A stretch of DNA of 53,230 bases from Pseudomonadota bacterium (GTDB lineage: Bacteria > Pseudomonadota > Alphaproteobacteria > Acetobacterales > Acetobacteraceae): the NCBI GenBank assembly GCA_018240405.1, contig JAFEFW010000004.1:1-53230 (forward strand), written 5' to 3'. A program made the position numbers and the translations under genes. Below are positions 8,861-16,709 of the stretch, one piece after another. The notes below the pieces were generated by a model, which saw only the letters and a program-made list of their open reading frames with translations, was not told the DNA's origin and searched no databases. Numbering within the stretch: the stretch's first letter is position 1; every line of letters starts with the position of its first letter.

Positions 8861-9649
8861 CTACCGCCCCCGCCAGATGGGCTTGCGCTTCTCGACGTAG
8901 GCCCGCACACCTTCTACCCGGTCCTCACTTGTGTATGGGCTGATTCCCTCGTTCAGGCGCAGCGCCACCGGCACCGGCAAGCCGTTGGCTCTGACAGCCG
9001 TTTCCTTCATCCGGCGCAGCGTCACCGGCGCGTTTTCGCAGATGGCCTCCGCCATCTTCAGCGCCTCATTCAGCGCTTCGCCGCGCGGCACGACCCGGTT
9101 CACCAGGCCCCACTGCCGAGCGTCCTGGGCGGTGATGTATTCGCCCAGGTAGAGCATCTCGAAGGCGATGCCTGGCGGGATCGTCCGTGGCAGAATGACG
9201 TTGGCAAAATGCGCGCCCTTGCCGCGCTTGGCCTCGGGCAGGCCAAGGGTAACGTGTTCGGCTGCCACACGAATGTCACAGGCGAGCGCGAGCTCCATAC
9301 CCCCGGCAATGGCGGGGCCGTTCAGCGCGGCAATGGTCGGCTTGATGGTTTCGTACACGACCTCGAACAGGTAGCGCTGCACGCGGGACAGCAGCGGCTG
9401 GAATGGCTTGCCTGCGGCGTCCTCCTGCGCCCGCGCCTTCAGATCGGCGCCGGCGCAGAAGGCGCGCTCGCCCACCGCGGTCAGCACGATCACCCGAATG
9501 TCGGGATCGGCGCCGGCATCGACGAAGGCCTCGATCAGCGCATCCGACATCTCCGGCGACAACGAGTTCATCCGCTCCGGCCGATTGATGGTCAGCAACC
9601 GGATATGGCCGCGCGTTTCGGCCAGCAGGATCGGAGCCGTTTCGGACAT
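8861..9649 (-). CDS. Enoyl-CoA hydratase/isomerase (crotonase) family protein
   Basis: A 262-residue crotonase-fold protein. The oxyanion-hole segments are visible as ERAFCAGADLKA and NGPAIAGGMELALACD, and the second acidic region as GLPEAKRGKGA. It ends KRKPIWRGR, a usual end for the group. Members hydrate, isomerise or cleave acyl-CoA thioesters. The acidic residue of PEAKRG matches the second catalytic glutamate of hydratases, so hydratase activity is plausible. GGAGGAA precedes the ATG at 9649. The gene is divergent from the acyl-CoA synthetase gene at 9775, which could supply its substrate, but no direct link is shown. Confidence 0.9.
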   Translation of the reverse strand: MSETAPILLAETRGHIRLLTINRPERMNSLSPEMSDALIEAFVDAGADPDIRVIVLTAVGERAFCAGADLKARAQEDAAGKPFQPLLSRVQRYLFEVVYETIKPTIAALNGPAIAGGMELALACDIRVAAEHVTLGLPEAKRGKGAHFANVILPRTIPPGIAFEMLYLGEYITAQDARQWGLVNRVVPRGEALNEALKMAEAICENAPVTLRRMKETAVRANGLPVPVALRLNEGISPYTSEDRVEGVRAYVEKRKPIWRGR

Positions 9650-9730
9650 GGTGGTTCCTCCATGGGTTCACGGCAGACTCGCCCGACATGGACAGCGCGG
9701 CAAGCCCTCGACATGATGCGCGCCCCCTAG

Positions 9731-9762
9731 GGACATGAACGCCCGGGGACATGAACGCCCGG
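9731..9762. repeat. Perfect 16-bp tandem duplication at the acyl-CoA synthetase start
   Basis: GGACATGAACGCCCGG occurs twice in a row (9731-9746 and 9747-9762). Each copy contains an ATG with a purine-rich sequence before it. The first ATG (9735) is out of frame with the synthetase, and the second (9751) is in frame. The unit looks like a recent slippage duplication in the translation start region. Confidence 0.9.
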
Positions 9763-9774
9763 AGCCGCCGCCTG

Positions 9775-11916
9775 ATGACCGTCCGTCCGACGAAACACGA
9801 TGCCCTGCACGCGCTGTTCCATCCACGGGCCGTTGCCGTCATCGGCGCGTCGGACGACACCACCAAGCACGGCTATATCGTGCTGACCAACATCCGCAAC
9901 ACCGGCTTCACGGGCGGCGTCTACGGCATCAGCCGCCGCCTGACGGACATCGAGGGCATTCCCTGCCTGCCCGACATCGGTGCCGCGCCGGAACCGATCG
10001 ACACCGCCTTCCTGGCGATCCCCGCCGAGGCCGCGGTACAGGCGGTTCGCGACTGTGCGCAGGCCGGATTGAAGGCGGTGATCGTCGGATCGGCCGGGTA
10101 TGCCGAGAGCCTCGACGCTGGTGGGGCGGAACGTCAGCGCGAACTCGCACGCATCGCCAGTGAGTCCGGTATTCGCATCGTCGGGCCGAACTGCAATGGC
10201 ATGTACAATGCCCATTTCCCCATTTCCGTCGGCTTCAATACCTCCCACGCCAAGCGACAAAGGCCGGGCGGGATTTCCATCTTCTCGCACTCCGGTGCGC
10301 TGTTCGACGCCATGGCCGGGCGCCTGTCCATGCTCGGTGCAGGGCTGTCACTGTTTGCCTCGGCCGGCAATGAGGCGGATTTGTCCGTGCTCGACTACAT
10401 GGAATACGCGCTAACGCACGAACCGACGCGGGTCATCGCGCTGCTGGTCGACAGCCTGGACGACGGCGCCCGTTTCCGCCGCCTGGCACTGGAGGCATTC
10501 CGCCTTGGCAAGCCAGTGGTGGCGCTGAAGATCGGAGGGTCGGAAGCCGGCGCCGCGGCCGCGGTTGCGCACTCCTCACGCCTGGCCGGCGATGACGCAG
10601 CCTATCGCGCCCTGTTCCGCGCTTCCGGGGTAGCCACGGTGCAGACGCTGGAGGGGCTGATGACCGCCGCCGCACTGCTGGACCGCTACGGAAGGCGACC
10701 CGGCGCCCTAGGCGCATTGTCCACTTCCGGTGCCGGTGCATCGCTAATCGCCGACCGCTGCGAGGCGCTGGGCGTACCTCTGGCAACACTGGCGCCAGAG
10801 ACGCAGGCCGCGATCGACACGCACAAGATGTTTTCGCGCATCGGTAACCCGCTCGACCTGGGCATCTTCGGCGGTATGCGGAAATCGGGCGAGGTGCCGA
10901 AGCTGCTGCTGACCGACCCATCAGTATCCGTGGGGCTGGCGCTGGTGCATTCGATGAACCCGTGGCAGGGCGATCCGTACCGGGCCGCGATGGGTGCCGC
11001 GCGTGAGGCGTCCGGTGTACCGCTGCTGCTGGTCACGCCGGGCGGCCTGCCGCCGGCGGAGCAGGAGACATATCGGAAGCTGGGCATCGACCTGTTCACG
11101 GACACTGACATCCTTCTGGAGGGCATCGGCGCGTTGATGGCCCCGGCGCCGGATAATGTGCCACCAGGCGTCCTGGCCGGGCTTGGCTTGCCCAGCCAGG
11201 ACTTTGCCGCGGCGCCGAAGGCTGCGGCGCACGCGCCATTGCAAGTCCCGGATGGCCGGGACAAGCCCAGCCACGACAGTGAGCGTTTACGCCATCGTCC
11301 ACTGACAGAACCTGAAAGCCTGCGGCTGCTCGCGAAGTTCGGCGTTCGAACCGTGGCGACCGTGGAATGCACGTCAGCCGCCGATGCCGTCGCTGCGGCG
11401 GACTCGCTGGGTTATCCGGTTGTATTGAAGGGCGTTGCTGAAGGCGTAGCGCATAAGAGCGATTTCGGCCTTGTCCATGTCGGATTGCACGATGCGGTCG
11501 CCGTTGCGACCGCCTATCAGGCAACCGGCTGCACCCGGGTCATAGTCCAAGCCATGGTGCGCGGCGATCTGGAGGCCATCGCAGGCGTTACCCGCTCCGA
11601 TGGTGTGGGCCTCGTGCTGATCGCCGGCCTCGGCGGCATCTTCGCGGAAGCGCTGCGTGACACCGTCACCCTGCCAATTCCTTCCAGCCAGCAGGCGGTG
11701 GAAGCGGCCCTCGCCCGCAGCAGCGTCGGCCGCATCCTGACCAGCCCGCGTTGGAAACATCCTGGTGCCGCGACGGCTCTTACGGCGCTGCTGCTGGCAC
11801 TTCAGGACGCTGCCCTGGCGCTTGGTGACCGCGTCCAGGCGATCGACATCAACCCGGTGATCCTCGGTGCCGATGGCGCCACCGCTGTCGACGCCTTGGT
11901 GGTGCCGGTGCCATGA
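9775..11916 (+). CDS. NDP-forming acyl-CoA synthetase (acetate-CoA ligase family), fused alpha-beta type
   Basis: A 713-residue protein in the ADP-forming acyl-CoA synthetase family. Order of domains: CoA-binding Rossmann domain (HPRAVAVIGASDD near the N-terminus), a succinyl-CoA-ligase-like part with SHSGALFDAMAG, a second ligase part with ALSTSGAGASLIADRCE, then a C-terminal ATP-grasp domain (GYPVVLKGVAEGVAHKSDFG, and VQAIDINPVIL at the end). It would make an acyl-CoA from an acid, CoA and ATP, reversibly. Start choice is open: ATG 9775 gives the usual short lead, and ATG 9751 is in frame. The linker around residues 490-502 is encoded by a palindromic repeat (see separate entry). Its stop overlaps the RLP start (ATGA), so the two are translationally coupled. 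Confidence 0.88.
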   Translation: MTVRPTKHDALHALFHPRAVAVIGASDDTTKHGYIVLTNIRNTGFTGGVYGISRRLTDIEGIPCLPDIGAAPEPIDTAFLAIPAEAAVQAVRDCAQAGLKAVIVGSAGYAESLDAGGAERQRELARIASESGIRIVGPNCNGMYNAHFPISVGFNTSHAKRQRPGGISIFSHSGALFDAMAGRLSMLGAGLSLFASAGNEADLSVLDYMEYALTHEPTRVIALLVDSLDDGARFRRLALEAFRLGKPVVALKIGGSEAGAAAAVAHSSRLAGDDAAYRALFRASGVATVQTLEGLMTAAALLDRYGRRPGALGALSTSGAGASLIADRCEALGVPLATLAPETQAAIDTHKMFSRIGNPLDLGIFGGMRKSGEVPKLLLTDPSVSVGLALVHSMNPWQGDPYRAAMGAAREASGVPLLLVTPGGLPPAEQETYRKLGIDLFTDTDILLEGIGALMAPAPDNVPPGVLAGLGLPSQDFAAAPKAAAHAPLQVPDGRDKPSHDSERLRHRPLTEPESLRLLAKFGVRTVATVECTSAADAVAAADSLGYPVVLKGVAEGVAHKSDFGLVHVGLHDAVAVATAYQATGCTRVIVQAMVRGDLEAIAGVTRSDGVGLVLIAGLGGIFAEALRDTVTLPIPSSQQAVEAALARSSVGRILTSPRWKHPGAATALTALLLALQDAALALGDRVQAIDINPVILGADGATAVDALVVPVP
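11241..11280. repeat. Palindromic 'MAGLVPAI'-type repeat inside the synthetase gene
   Basis: GTCCCGGATGGCCGGGAC at 11245-11262 is a hairpin with 7-bp arms and a four-base loop, followed by AAGCCCAGCCACGACAG. Read on the other strand, the element encodes the start MAGLVPAI, a spurious peptide I know from many alphaproteobacterial genomes where this short repeat is dispersed. Here it sits in frame in the linker before the ATP-grasp domain, so the host protein tolerates it. Confidence 0.7.
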
Positions 11917-13013
11917 GGTTCAACGTCACTTACCTGGTTCGCTCCGACGCCGCGTCGATCGACGCTCGCGCCCAGGGCATCGCCATCGAGCAGAGCGTCG
12001 AGATGCCGCTGGAAGCGATCACCGACGAAGCGGTGCTGGGCGATATCGTCGGCCAGGTGGAGGATATCCGCGACCTCGGCGCCGGCCGCTTTGCCGTGCG
12101 CATCGCGCTCGCCGTCGCGACGATCGGCCAGGATGCCGGCCAGTTCCTCAACATGCTGTTCGGCAACACCTCGCTGCATGAGGACGTCATTCTCTACGAC
12201 GTCGATGTGCCGGAGAGTTTGCGCGACGTCTTTGGCGGTCCGCGCCACGGCATCGTGGAGCTACGGCGCAAACTGCATCTGCATGAGCGTGCGTTCGCCG
12301 GGTCCGCGCTGAAGCCCCAGGGCATGGCGCCGGCCGACCTTGGCCTACTCGCGGAGCGGATGACCCGCGGCGGGCTGGATTTCATCAAGGACGACCATGG
12401 GCTGGCGGACCAGCACTACAGTCCATTTGCAGAGCGCATCCGCAGCGTCATGGCCGGCATCGCCCGCGGGGTCCGGTCCACCGGCCATCCGACCCGCTAC
12501 ATTCCGAGCCTGACCGGAAACCTGGATCAATTGCGGGCGCAGGCCAGCCTGGCGCGAGATGAAGGCATCGACTGCGTCATGCTGGCGCCCATGGTGGCCG
12601 GGTGTCCCGCCCTGCAGGCAATGGTGAAGGAGTTTGCCGACCTCGTCTTCTTCGCCCATCCAAGCCTGGGCGGATTGCGAATCGCGCCGGACCTGCTGAT
12701 TGGCAAGTTGTTCCGGCTATTCGGCGCCGACGCTGTCATATTCCCCAACTATGGCGGCCGCTTCGGCTACAGCCAAGCCACCTGCCGCTCGCTGGCCGAC
12801 AATGCCCGGCACGGGGCGCATGCGGTGCGCCCGGCCCTGCCTGTCCCTGCTGGCGGGATGACCCTGACCCGTACCGCGGAAATTCTTGATTTCTACGGAC
12901 CGGACACGATGTTGCTGATCGGCGGCAACCTGCTGCTCGCGCGCGAGCATGTCGCTGCCGAGGCAGAAAAGTTTGTCAGGGCGGTCGCTGATCACCGCTA
13001 CCAACAGGATTGA
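11913..13013 (+). CDS. RuBisCO-like protein (form IV RLP)
   Basis: A 366-residue member of the RuBisCO large-chain superfamily: an N-terminal alpha/beta domain to about residue 110, then a barrel. Landmarks are SALKPQG (Lys134; the second Lys of the canonical KPK is Gln), GGLDFIKDDHG (Lys159, Asp161; the canonical metal-ligand Glu of KDDE is His162), FFAHPSLGG (His249), LLIGKLFRLFGAD, VPAGGMT and LIGGN. Loss of the loop-6 lysine and other changes exclude CO2 fixation. Form IV proteins act as enolases or isomerases on sugar phosphates, for example methylthioribulose-1-phosphate isomerase in Rhodospirillum rubrum. Overlap with the synthetase stop and a cupin gene four bases downstream define the operon. 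Confidence 0.88.
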   Translation: MRFNVTYLVRSDAASIDARAQGIAIEQSVEMPLEAITDEAVLGDIVGQVEDIRDLGAGRFAVRIALAVATIGQDAGQFLNMLFGNTSLHEDVILYDVDVPESLRDVFGGPRHGIVELRRKLHLHERAFAGSALKPQGMAPADLGLLAERMTRGGLDFIKDDHGLADQHYSPFAERIRSVMAGIARGVRSTGHPTRYIPSLTGNLDQLRAQASLARDEGIDCVMLAPMVAGCPALQAMVKEFADLVFFAHPSLGGLRIAPDLLIGKLFRLFGADAVIFPNYGGRFGYSQATCRSLADNARHGAHAVRPALPVPAGGMTLTRTAEILDFYGPDTMLLIGGNLLLAREHVAAEAEKFVRAVADHRYQQD

Positions 13014-13017
13014 ACGC

Positions 13018-13476
13018 ATGGATATCGAAACGCCGCCGCTGTTCCGGTCCGCGCAGGACAAGTTCCGTTGGGACGGCGTTGCCCACATGCCATACAAACA
13101 GGATGGCAGCGCGCCGTTCAGGGACATCTCCCGCCAGGTGCTGTTCCACGAAGACGCCCTCGGCTGCGAATTGCGGTATTTCGAAATGGATGCCGCAGGA
13201 TACTCCACGCTGGAACGGCATGAACATATGCATGCCGTCATGATCCTGCGGGGTCACGGCGAGTGCCTGCTGGGCGAGCAGGTGATCGCGGTTAAGCCGC
13301 ATGACCTAGTTACGATCCCAGCCTGGACATGGCATCAGTTCCGCGCCAGTGCGGGTGAACCAATGGGATTCCTGTGCATGGTCAATGTACAGCGAGATCG
13401 TCCGCAACTGCCAACGGAGGCGGAACTGGCCGCAATGAAGCGCAACCCTGAGGTCGCACACTTTCTGGAATCCTGA
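13018..13476 (+). CDS. Cupin-domain protein, candidate methylthioxylulose-5-phosphate sulfurylase
   Basis: A 152-residue single-domain cupin. Motif 1 holds RHEHMH (His68, His70, His72) where the usual glutamate is replaced by a histidine spacing, and motif 2 is PHDLVTIPAWTWHQF with His106; together these form a metal site. In R. rubrum the RLP of the methylthioadenosine-isoprenoid shunt is encoded close to a cupin that releases methanethiol and gives 1-deoxyxylulose 5-phosphate. The same pairing here, four bases apart, suggests the same role, but I cannot compare sequences directly. Alternative: a cupin isomerase or dioxygenase on another sugar. It is the last gene of the operon; a strong hairpin follows. 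Confidence 0.75.
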   Translation: MDIETPPLFRSAQDKFRWDGVAHMPYKQDGSAPFRDISRQVLFHEDALGCELRYFEMDAAGYSTLERHEHMHAVMILRGHGECLLGEQVIAVKPHDLVTIPAWTWHQFRASAGEPMGFLCMVNVQRDRPQLPTEAELAAMKRNPEVAHFLES

Positions 13477-13524
13477 CGGAACCAGCCCGGATCGACCAGT
13501 TTAGGGTTATCCCCAACAGGCATT

Positions 13525-13552
13525 GACCCTGGCCGGGGCTCCGGCCAGGGTC
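13525..13552. terminator. Perfect 12-bp stem hairpin between convergent genes
   Basis: GACCCTGGCCGG (13525-13536) pairs with CCGGCCAGGGTC (13541-13552) around a GGCT loop. It lies between the cupin stop and the csbD stop, which face each other, and can act as a terminator from both sides. There is no long T-run. Confidence 0.75.
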
Positions 13553-13561
13553 ATCATGCAC

Positions 13562-13744
13562 TTAGCGGTCAGTGGCGTCCCGCACGGCGTCCTTTGCCCC
13601 ACCAGCGGTGTTCTGGACCTTGCCTGCGGTCTTCTCAGCCACGCCCTCAGCCTCGGTCTTCTTGTCACCCATAACCTTGCCGGCCGCCTGCTTTACTGCG
13701 CCCTTCGCCTGATGCACAGCACCTTCGACTCGATCCTTGTCCAT
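13562..13744 (-). CDS. CsbD family stress protein
   Basis: A 60-residue, lysine- and alanine-rich, very hydrophilic protein: MDKDRVEGAVHQAKGAVKQ at the start and AEGVAEKTAGKVQN in the second half, the two similar helical halves of CsbD-like proteins. The family is induced by general stress in many bacteria; the molecular role is unknown. ACAGGAGCTACGCAG precedes the ATG at 13744. The gene is transcribed alone, divergent from the methyltransferase gene. Confidence 0.9.
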   Translation of the reverse strand: MDKDRVEGAVHQAKGAVKQAAGKVMGDKKTEAEGVAEKTAGKVQNTAGGAKDAVRDATDR

Positions 13745-13956
13745 CTGCGTAGCTCCTGTCGTTTACAGCGGCGGACAGCCGCTATGTCAGAACGAGTGGC
13801 AGGCCGTCAGGTTTCGTTAAGCCTCGGTAAGGCCGGCGGAGTATGCGGCAGCAGATGATCGTAGTCTGCCCCGTACGATTTGCCTCATGCCGCGGCAGCG
13901 ATGGGCAACGTCTGAAAGCAGAATAGTTGTGGCCGTCGGGGCCAATGGAGGAAGCG

Positions 13957-14790
13957 ATGAACGACGACGTTGCCCGCCATTACGCCAACCAGGGCGTGCT
14001 GACCCGCATCCTTGCGGCTCTGCAGCAAGCGGGCAAGGACATCGACCGGCTCACCATCGACGATCTTGCTCCTGTGGATGAATTCCATTCGCGCCGCCGC
14101 GCCGCTACCGAGGAATTGGCTGCAATGCTCGCGCCCGCAGCCTCGGATCGCGTGATCGACATTGGCGCCGGTCTTGGCGGTCCGGCGCGCTATCTCGCGA
14201 CCCGCTACGGTTGCCGGGTCAGCGGTATCGATCTGACGCAGGCGTTCGTTGCCGCTGCAACGGATCTCACCCGGCGGACGGGCTTGTCTGACAGTGTTGA
14301 CTTCCAGCTTGGCTCCGCGTTGGACTTACCGTTTGCCAGAAGCCTGTTTGATTGCGCATGGTCGCAGAACGTCGGCATGAACATCGCAGATAGAGCCCGC
14401 TATTACGCTGAAGCCTACCGCGTACTAAAGCCCGGCGGCCGATTTGCGATCCAGGATGTGGCCGCCGGCAATGGCGAGCCCATCGATTACCCGGTGATGT
14501 GGGCAGAAACCTCGCAGATCAGCTTCCTCCGGACACCCGAGGAGACACGCGCTTTGCTGGAGGCGGCAGGCTTCAGCATCCAGCAATGGGTCGACAATAC
14601 GGAAGCGGCTCTGGCCGAAACCGAAGCGGAGCGAGCCCGGATGGCAGCGTCCGGTAACCCTTCTCGCCCGCCGTTGCTGGGAATTCACCTGATCGTTGGC
14701 GCCGGCTTTCGGGACCGGGTGCGCAATATGAACCGCGCAATGGCGGATGGTCGGATGCGGCTGATCAACGCGGTGGTGATCCGGCGGTAG
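13957..14790 (+). CDS. Class I SAM-dependent methyltransferase
   Basis: A 277-residue methyltransferase. Motif I is VIDIGAGLGGPARYLA, with the acidic end of strand 2 in VSGIDLT; SALDLPF and AYRVLKPGGRFAIQDV are the later motifs. The arrangement, with an N-terminal helical part (HYANQGVLTRILAAL) and a lid after motif III, resembles UbiE/glycine-sarcosine-type methyltransferases acting on small molecules; the substrate is unknown. GGAGGAA lies at 13947-13953, fixing the start at 13957 rather than the in-frame ATGs upstream. No co-transcribed gene is present. Confidence 0.85.
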   Translation: MNDDVARHYANQGVLTRILAALQQAGKDIDRLTIDDLAPVDEFHSRRRAATEELAAMLAPAASDRVIDIGAGLGGPARYLATRYGCRVSGIDLTQAFVAAATDLTRRTGLSDSVDFQLGSALDLPFARSLFDCAWSQNVGMNIADRARYYAEAYRVLKPGGRFAIQDVAAGNGEPIDYPVMWAETSQISFLRTPEETRALLEAAGFSIQQWVDNTEAALAETEAERARMAASGNPSRPPLLGIHLIVGAGFRDRVRNMNRAMADGRMRLINAVVIRR

Positions 14791-15005
14791 CACGGCATCG
14801 CTTGTGTGCCGGCACGTAGGAGGCGCCGGGCGGAACAGGCGGCGAGACCCAAACTGGCCCGCGTGCCATAGTCGCGCGAGCATGAACCGTACTGCTCCGC
14901 GGCCCTCCGCCGCTCACGCCAATCCCGACGTGAAGTAGCGCGGTCAGCGAACTGCCGGCGGGTTATGGCAGCGCGGGTCGTGCTGCGGGCGAATGGCGTA
15001 AGTGT

Positions 15006-16637
15006 CTACTCGATCGCCTCCGCCGACTTCGCAATCTCGCGCAGGGCAAACTTCTGGATCTTGCCCGTCGACGTCTTCGGAATCTCCCGGAAGATGAACG
15101 TCTTCGGCACCTTGAACCGAGCCAGATGTTCACGACAGTAGTCGCGGAGTTCCTCGGCGGTGGCGGAGGCGCCCGGCTTCAGTTCAATGAACGCACACGG
15201 TGTCTCACCCCATTTCTCGTCGGGCTGCGCCACCACAGCGGCGTTCATCACCGCCGGGTGCGAATACAGCGCGTCCTCGACTTCGATGGACGAAATATTC
15301 TCGCCGCCAGAGATGATGATGTCCTTGGATCGATCGCGAATCTTCGCGTAGCCGTCCGGATACATCACCGCCAGATCGCCGGTGTGGAACCAGCCGCCTT
15401 CGAACGCCTTTGCCGTCGCGGTCGGATTCTTCAGATAGCCCTTCATGGTGATGTTGCCGCGGAACATGATCTCGCCCATGGTTTCAGCGTCCCACGGCAC
15501 CGGCTGCATCGTATCGGGATCCAGCACGGTCATCGCATCCTGCAGCGGCGTCCGCACGCCCTGCCGGCCATTGCGTTCGGCACGCTTCTCCACCGGCATA
15601 TGCGCCCACTCCTCGTGCTTCGCGCAGACGCTGGCCGGGCCATAGACTTCGGTCAGGCCATATACATGGGTCAGTTCGATGCCCATCTGCTCCGCCCCCT
15701 CGATCACCGCGAGCGGCGGAGCGGCGCCGGCGATCTGGCCGTAGATCTTATGGCTGATGCCGGCGCGCTGTTCCGCCGGCGCGTTGATCAGCATGGCGTA
15801 GACGATCGGCGCACCACACATATGGGTCACCGCATGATCGCGAATCGCATCCAGAATGGCCTTGGCCTCGACGCGGCGCAGGCAGACATTGATGCCGGCG
15901 CGCTCCGCCACGCTCCAGGGATAGCACCATCCGTTGCAATGAAATAACGGCAGCGTCCACAGATAGGTGGCGTGGTGCGGCATGCCCCAATTCAGGATGT
16001 TGCTGACCGCGTTCAGGTAGGCACCACGATGGTGCGTCACCACGCCCTTCGGATCACCGGTCGTGCCCGACGTGTAGCTCAGCGCGATGGCGTTCCACTC
16101 GTCGTCCGGCGGCTGCCATGCGTATTCGGGATCACCCTCGGCCAGCAGCGCCTCGTAATCCAGTGCACCCAGGCTCTTGCCATCTGGCACCTCCGGGTCA
16201 TGGATGTCCACCACCAGCGGCTTCTGATCCAGCTCCGCCAGCGCCGCCTCAATTACCGGGGCAAACTCCCGGTCGGTCAGTAGCACCTTGGCGCCGCCGT
16301 GGCGCAGCATGAACGCCAGCACTGAGGCATCAAGCCGTGTGTTCAGCGTGTTCAGCACGGCCCCGCACATCGGCACGCCGAATGCCGCCTCGACCATGGC
16401 CGGCGTGTTCGGTGCCATGATCGCCACCACGTCGTTCTTGCCGACGCCGCGACGCGCCAGGGCGGACGCAAGCCGTCGCGTGCGGGTATAGGTTTCCGCC
16501 CAGGTGGCTCGGTAACTGCCGTAAATGATCGACAACCGCTTCGGGTAGACATAGGCCGCACGCTCGATGAAACTGATCGGCGTCAGCGCTGCATAGTTCG
16601 CCTGGTTCTTGGGCAGTTCGTCGAAGGGACTGGTCAT
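15006..16637 (-). CDS. AMP-forming acyl-CoA synthetase, DmdB/medium-chain type
   Basis: A 543-residue ANL-superfamily ligase that activates a carboxylic acid through an acyl-AMP to an acyl-CoA. Motifs: YTSGTTGDPKGVV (P-loop), HVYGLTEVYGP, GWFHTGDLAVMYPDG, RDRSKDIIISGGENI (hinge) and the catalytic lysine region PKTSTGKIQKF. The overall pattern (start with DELPKNQANYAALTP) is that of the group containing methylmercaptopropionate-CoA ligase DmdB and related fatty acyl ligases; specificity is open. GGAGG upstream supports the ATG at 16637. The gene follows the exporter operon on the same strand with a gap of about 70 bases but is not obviously part of it. Confidence 0.9.
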   Translation of the reverse strand: MTSPFDELPKNQANYAALTPISFIERAAYVYPKRLSIIYGSYRATWAETYTRTRRLASALARRGVGKNDVVAIMAPNTPAMVEAAFGVPMCGAVLNTLNTRLDASVLAFMLRHGGAKVLLTDREFAPVIEAALAELDQKPLVVDIHDPEVPDGKSLGALDYEALLAEGDPEYAWQPPDDEWNAIALSYTSGTTGDPKGVVTHHRGAYLNAVSNILNWGMPHHATYLWTLPLFHCNGWCYPWSVAERAGINVCLRRVEAKAILDAIRDHAVTHMCGAPIVYAMLINAPAEQRAGISHKIYGQIAGAAPPLAVIEGAEQMGIELTHVYGLTEVYGPASVCAKHEEWAHMPVEKRAERNGRQGVRTPLQDAMTVLDPDTMQPVPWDAETMGEIMFRGNITMKGYLKNPTATAKAFEGGWFHTGDLAVMYPDGYAKIRDRSKDIIISGGENISSIEVEDALYSHPAVMNAAVVAQPDEKWGETPCAFIELKPGASATAEELRDYCREHLARFKVPKTFIFREIPKTSTGKIQKFALREIAKSAEAIE

Positions 16638-16709
16638 GGCGCGCCTCCGGGCCGGATCCGAATACAGGCGGCTTATGACATTTCGGCTCTGGCGCGCCAA
16701 GGCGAAGCT

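Noticed and set aside
9735-10163. Start at ATG 9735 giving a 142-residue arginine-rich frame
   Set aside because: Out of frame with the synthetase; composition is that of a shifted frame over a real gene.
10921-11274. Minus-strand reading frame beginning MAGLVPAI
   Set aside because: It lies wholly inside the synthetase gene and arises from the palindromic repeat; no family features.
14791-15005. Possible tRNA or small RNA in the gap before the acyl-CoA ligase
   Set aside because: No TTCGAATC-type loop and no cloverleaf pattern; just a convergent gap.
8861-16637. Dimethylsulfoniopropionate demethylation pathway (DmdB-like ligase plus crotonase)
   Set aside because: The two genes are 5 kb apart, with no DmdA or DmdC nearby; similarity of the ligase is only at group level.
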